Origin: a virus | Strand: one strand, 5' to 3' | DNA: 59,666 nt | IMG/VR virus record: IMGVR_UViG_3300034152_000748 | Coordinates: 1 to 59,666 of that record | Shown here: piece by piece, positions 59,533 through 59,666 of the stretch | How the letters are laid out: each line of letters begins with the position of its first letter | Position numbering within the stretch: the stretch's first letter is position 1 | The notes under the pieces: generated by a model | Seen by the model: the letters and a program-made list of their open reading frames with translations, nothing else | Told to the model about the DNA's origin: nothing | Database searches by the model: none | Position numbers and translations under genes: made by a program

Positions 59533-59666
59533 TTAAGAATGTTTTTTCCTAAACACGCAAGTTGACACCACCCAATCCACGTCAGTGGAAGGAATGTCCA
59601 AAAACACCCAATTGCCAGACGCTATGGTTGAGTCGTCTATGTCGGTTGTCTCAACCTCAGCGTAAC
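59533..59666 (-). CDS. 3' end of a structural protein gene cut by the right window edge
   Basis: The frame is open from the window edge to TAA at 59533, giving 44 complete codons. The segment contains A-S-G-N-W-V-F-L-D-I-P and D-W-V-V-S-T-C-V-F, a beta pattern seen in surface or decoration domains (an A-x-G-x-W-V strand). No more can be said without the upstream sequence. It ends 13 nt before the ATG of the secreted protein, so the two are probably co-transcribed. Confidence 0.55.
   Translation of the reverse strand, partial: YAEVETTDIDDSTIASGNWVFLDIPSTDVDWVVSTCVFRKKHS

Overview
The window is late-gene (virion structure) DNA of a very large tailed bacteriophage, most likely a siphovirus infecting a bacterium. 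Every convincing gene lies on the minus strand, so transcription runs from high to low coordinates. Genes are tightly packed, often with ATGA or TAATG overlaps, and most have GGAGG-type ribosome binding sites. The genome is moderately AT-rich (about 38% GC in one ordinary line counted, 56041-56100). I saw no tRNA, rRNA, CRISPR array, DNA replication gene or host gene. The host cannot be named from the sequence.

Layout in transcription order. 59666-54064: virion surface and connector-region proteins, namely a partial gene at the right edge, a secreted protein, two paralogous helical virion proteins, a fibre with repeated H-D-D-R-Y-Y modules, a GC-rich beta-helix protein and small beta proteins. 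53894-50286: neck and tail-completion genes, including a zinc-binding connector, a permuted papain-like hydrolase and a tail-terminator-like protein. 50247-45223: a free-standing homing endonuclease, then the probable major tail (tube) protein gene, split by three tandem group I introns, the middle one carrying a LAGLIDADG endonuclease. 45129-43009: small tail-assembly genes. 42955-17114: one uninterrupted 8,613-codon gene for the tape measure protein. 17098-11407: tail-tip and baseplate-like genes. 11386-129: receptor-binding and fibre-like genes with Ig-like domains, interrupted by a two-gene thiamine-diphosphate decarboxylase-like pair, and ending in a zinc-knuckle ORF and a fold-back inverted repeat at the left edge.

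The most striking content is in the tape measure gene. Besides a canonical TP901-type tape-measure core (about residues 3960-4360) it carries, in one chain, an RNA-polymerase-like double-psi beta-barrel region with a DFDGD catalytic motif (D2418-D2422), a PD-(D/E)XK nuclease-like domain (H3289, D3325, D3340-x-K3342), an amidoligase-like domain in unusually AT-rich DNA (about residues 7130-7370), four copies of the usual tape-measure glycine-rich motif, and about 33 nonapeptide repeats near the C terminus. My inference is that the tail is a delivery device for enzymes that enter the cell with the DNA, including a virion-borne RNA polymerase that could start early transcription.

The second striking locus is the major tail protein gene. 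Three related group I introns sit within 45 coding bases, leaving micro-exons of 24 and 21 nt. I derived the splice sites from P1 U-G pairs and terminal G residues, and they restore one 535-codon frame. The third is the split decarboxylase-like pair between two paralogous tail genes. All domain calls were made by eye from motifs; none was tested by a database or structure search.
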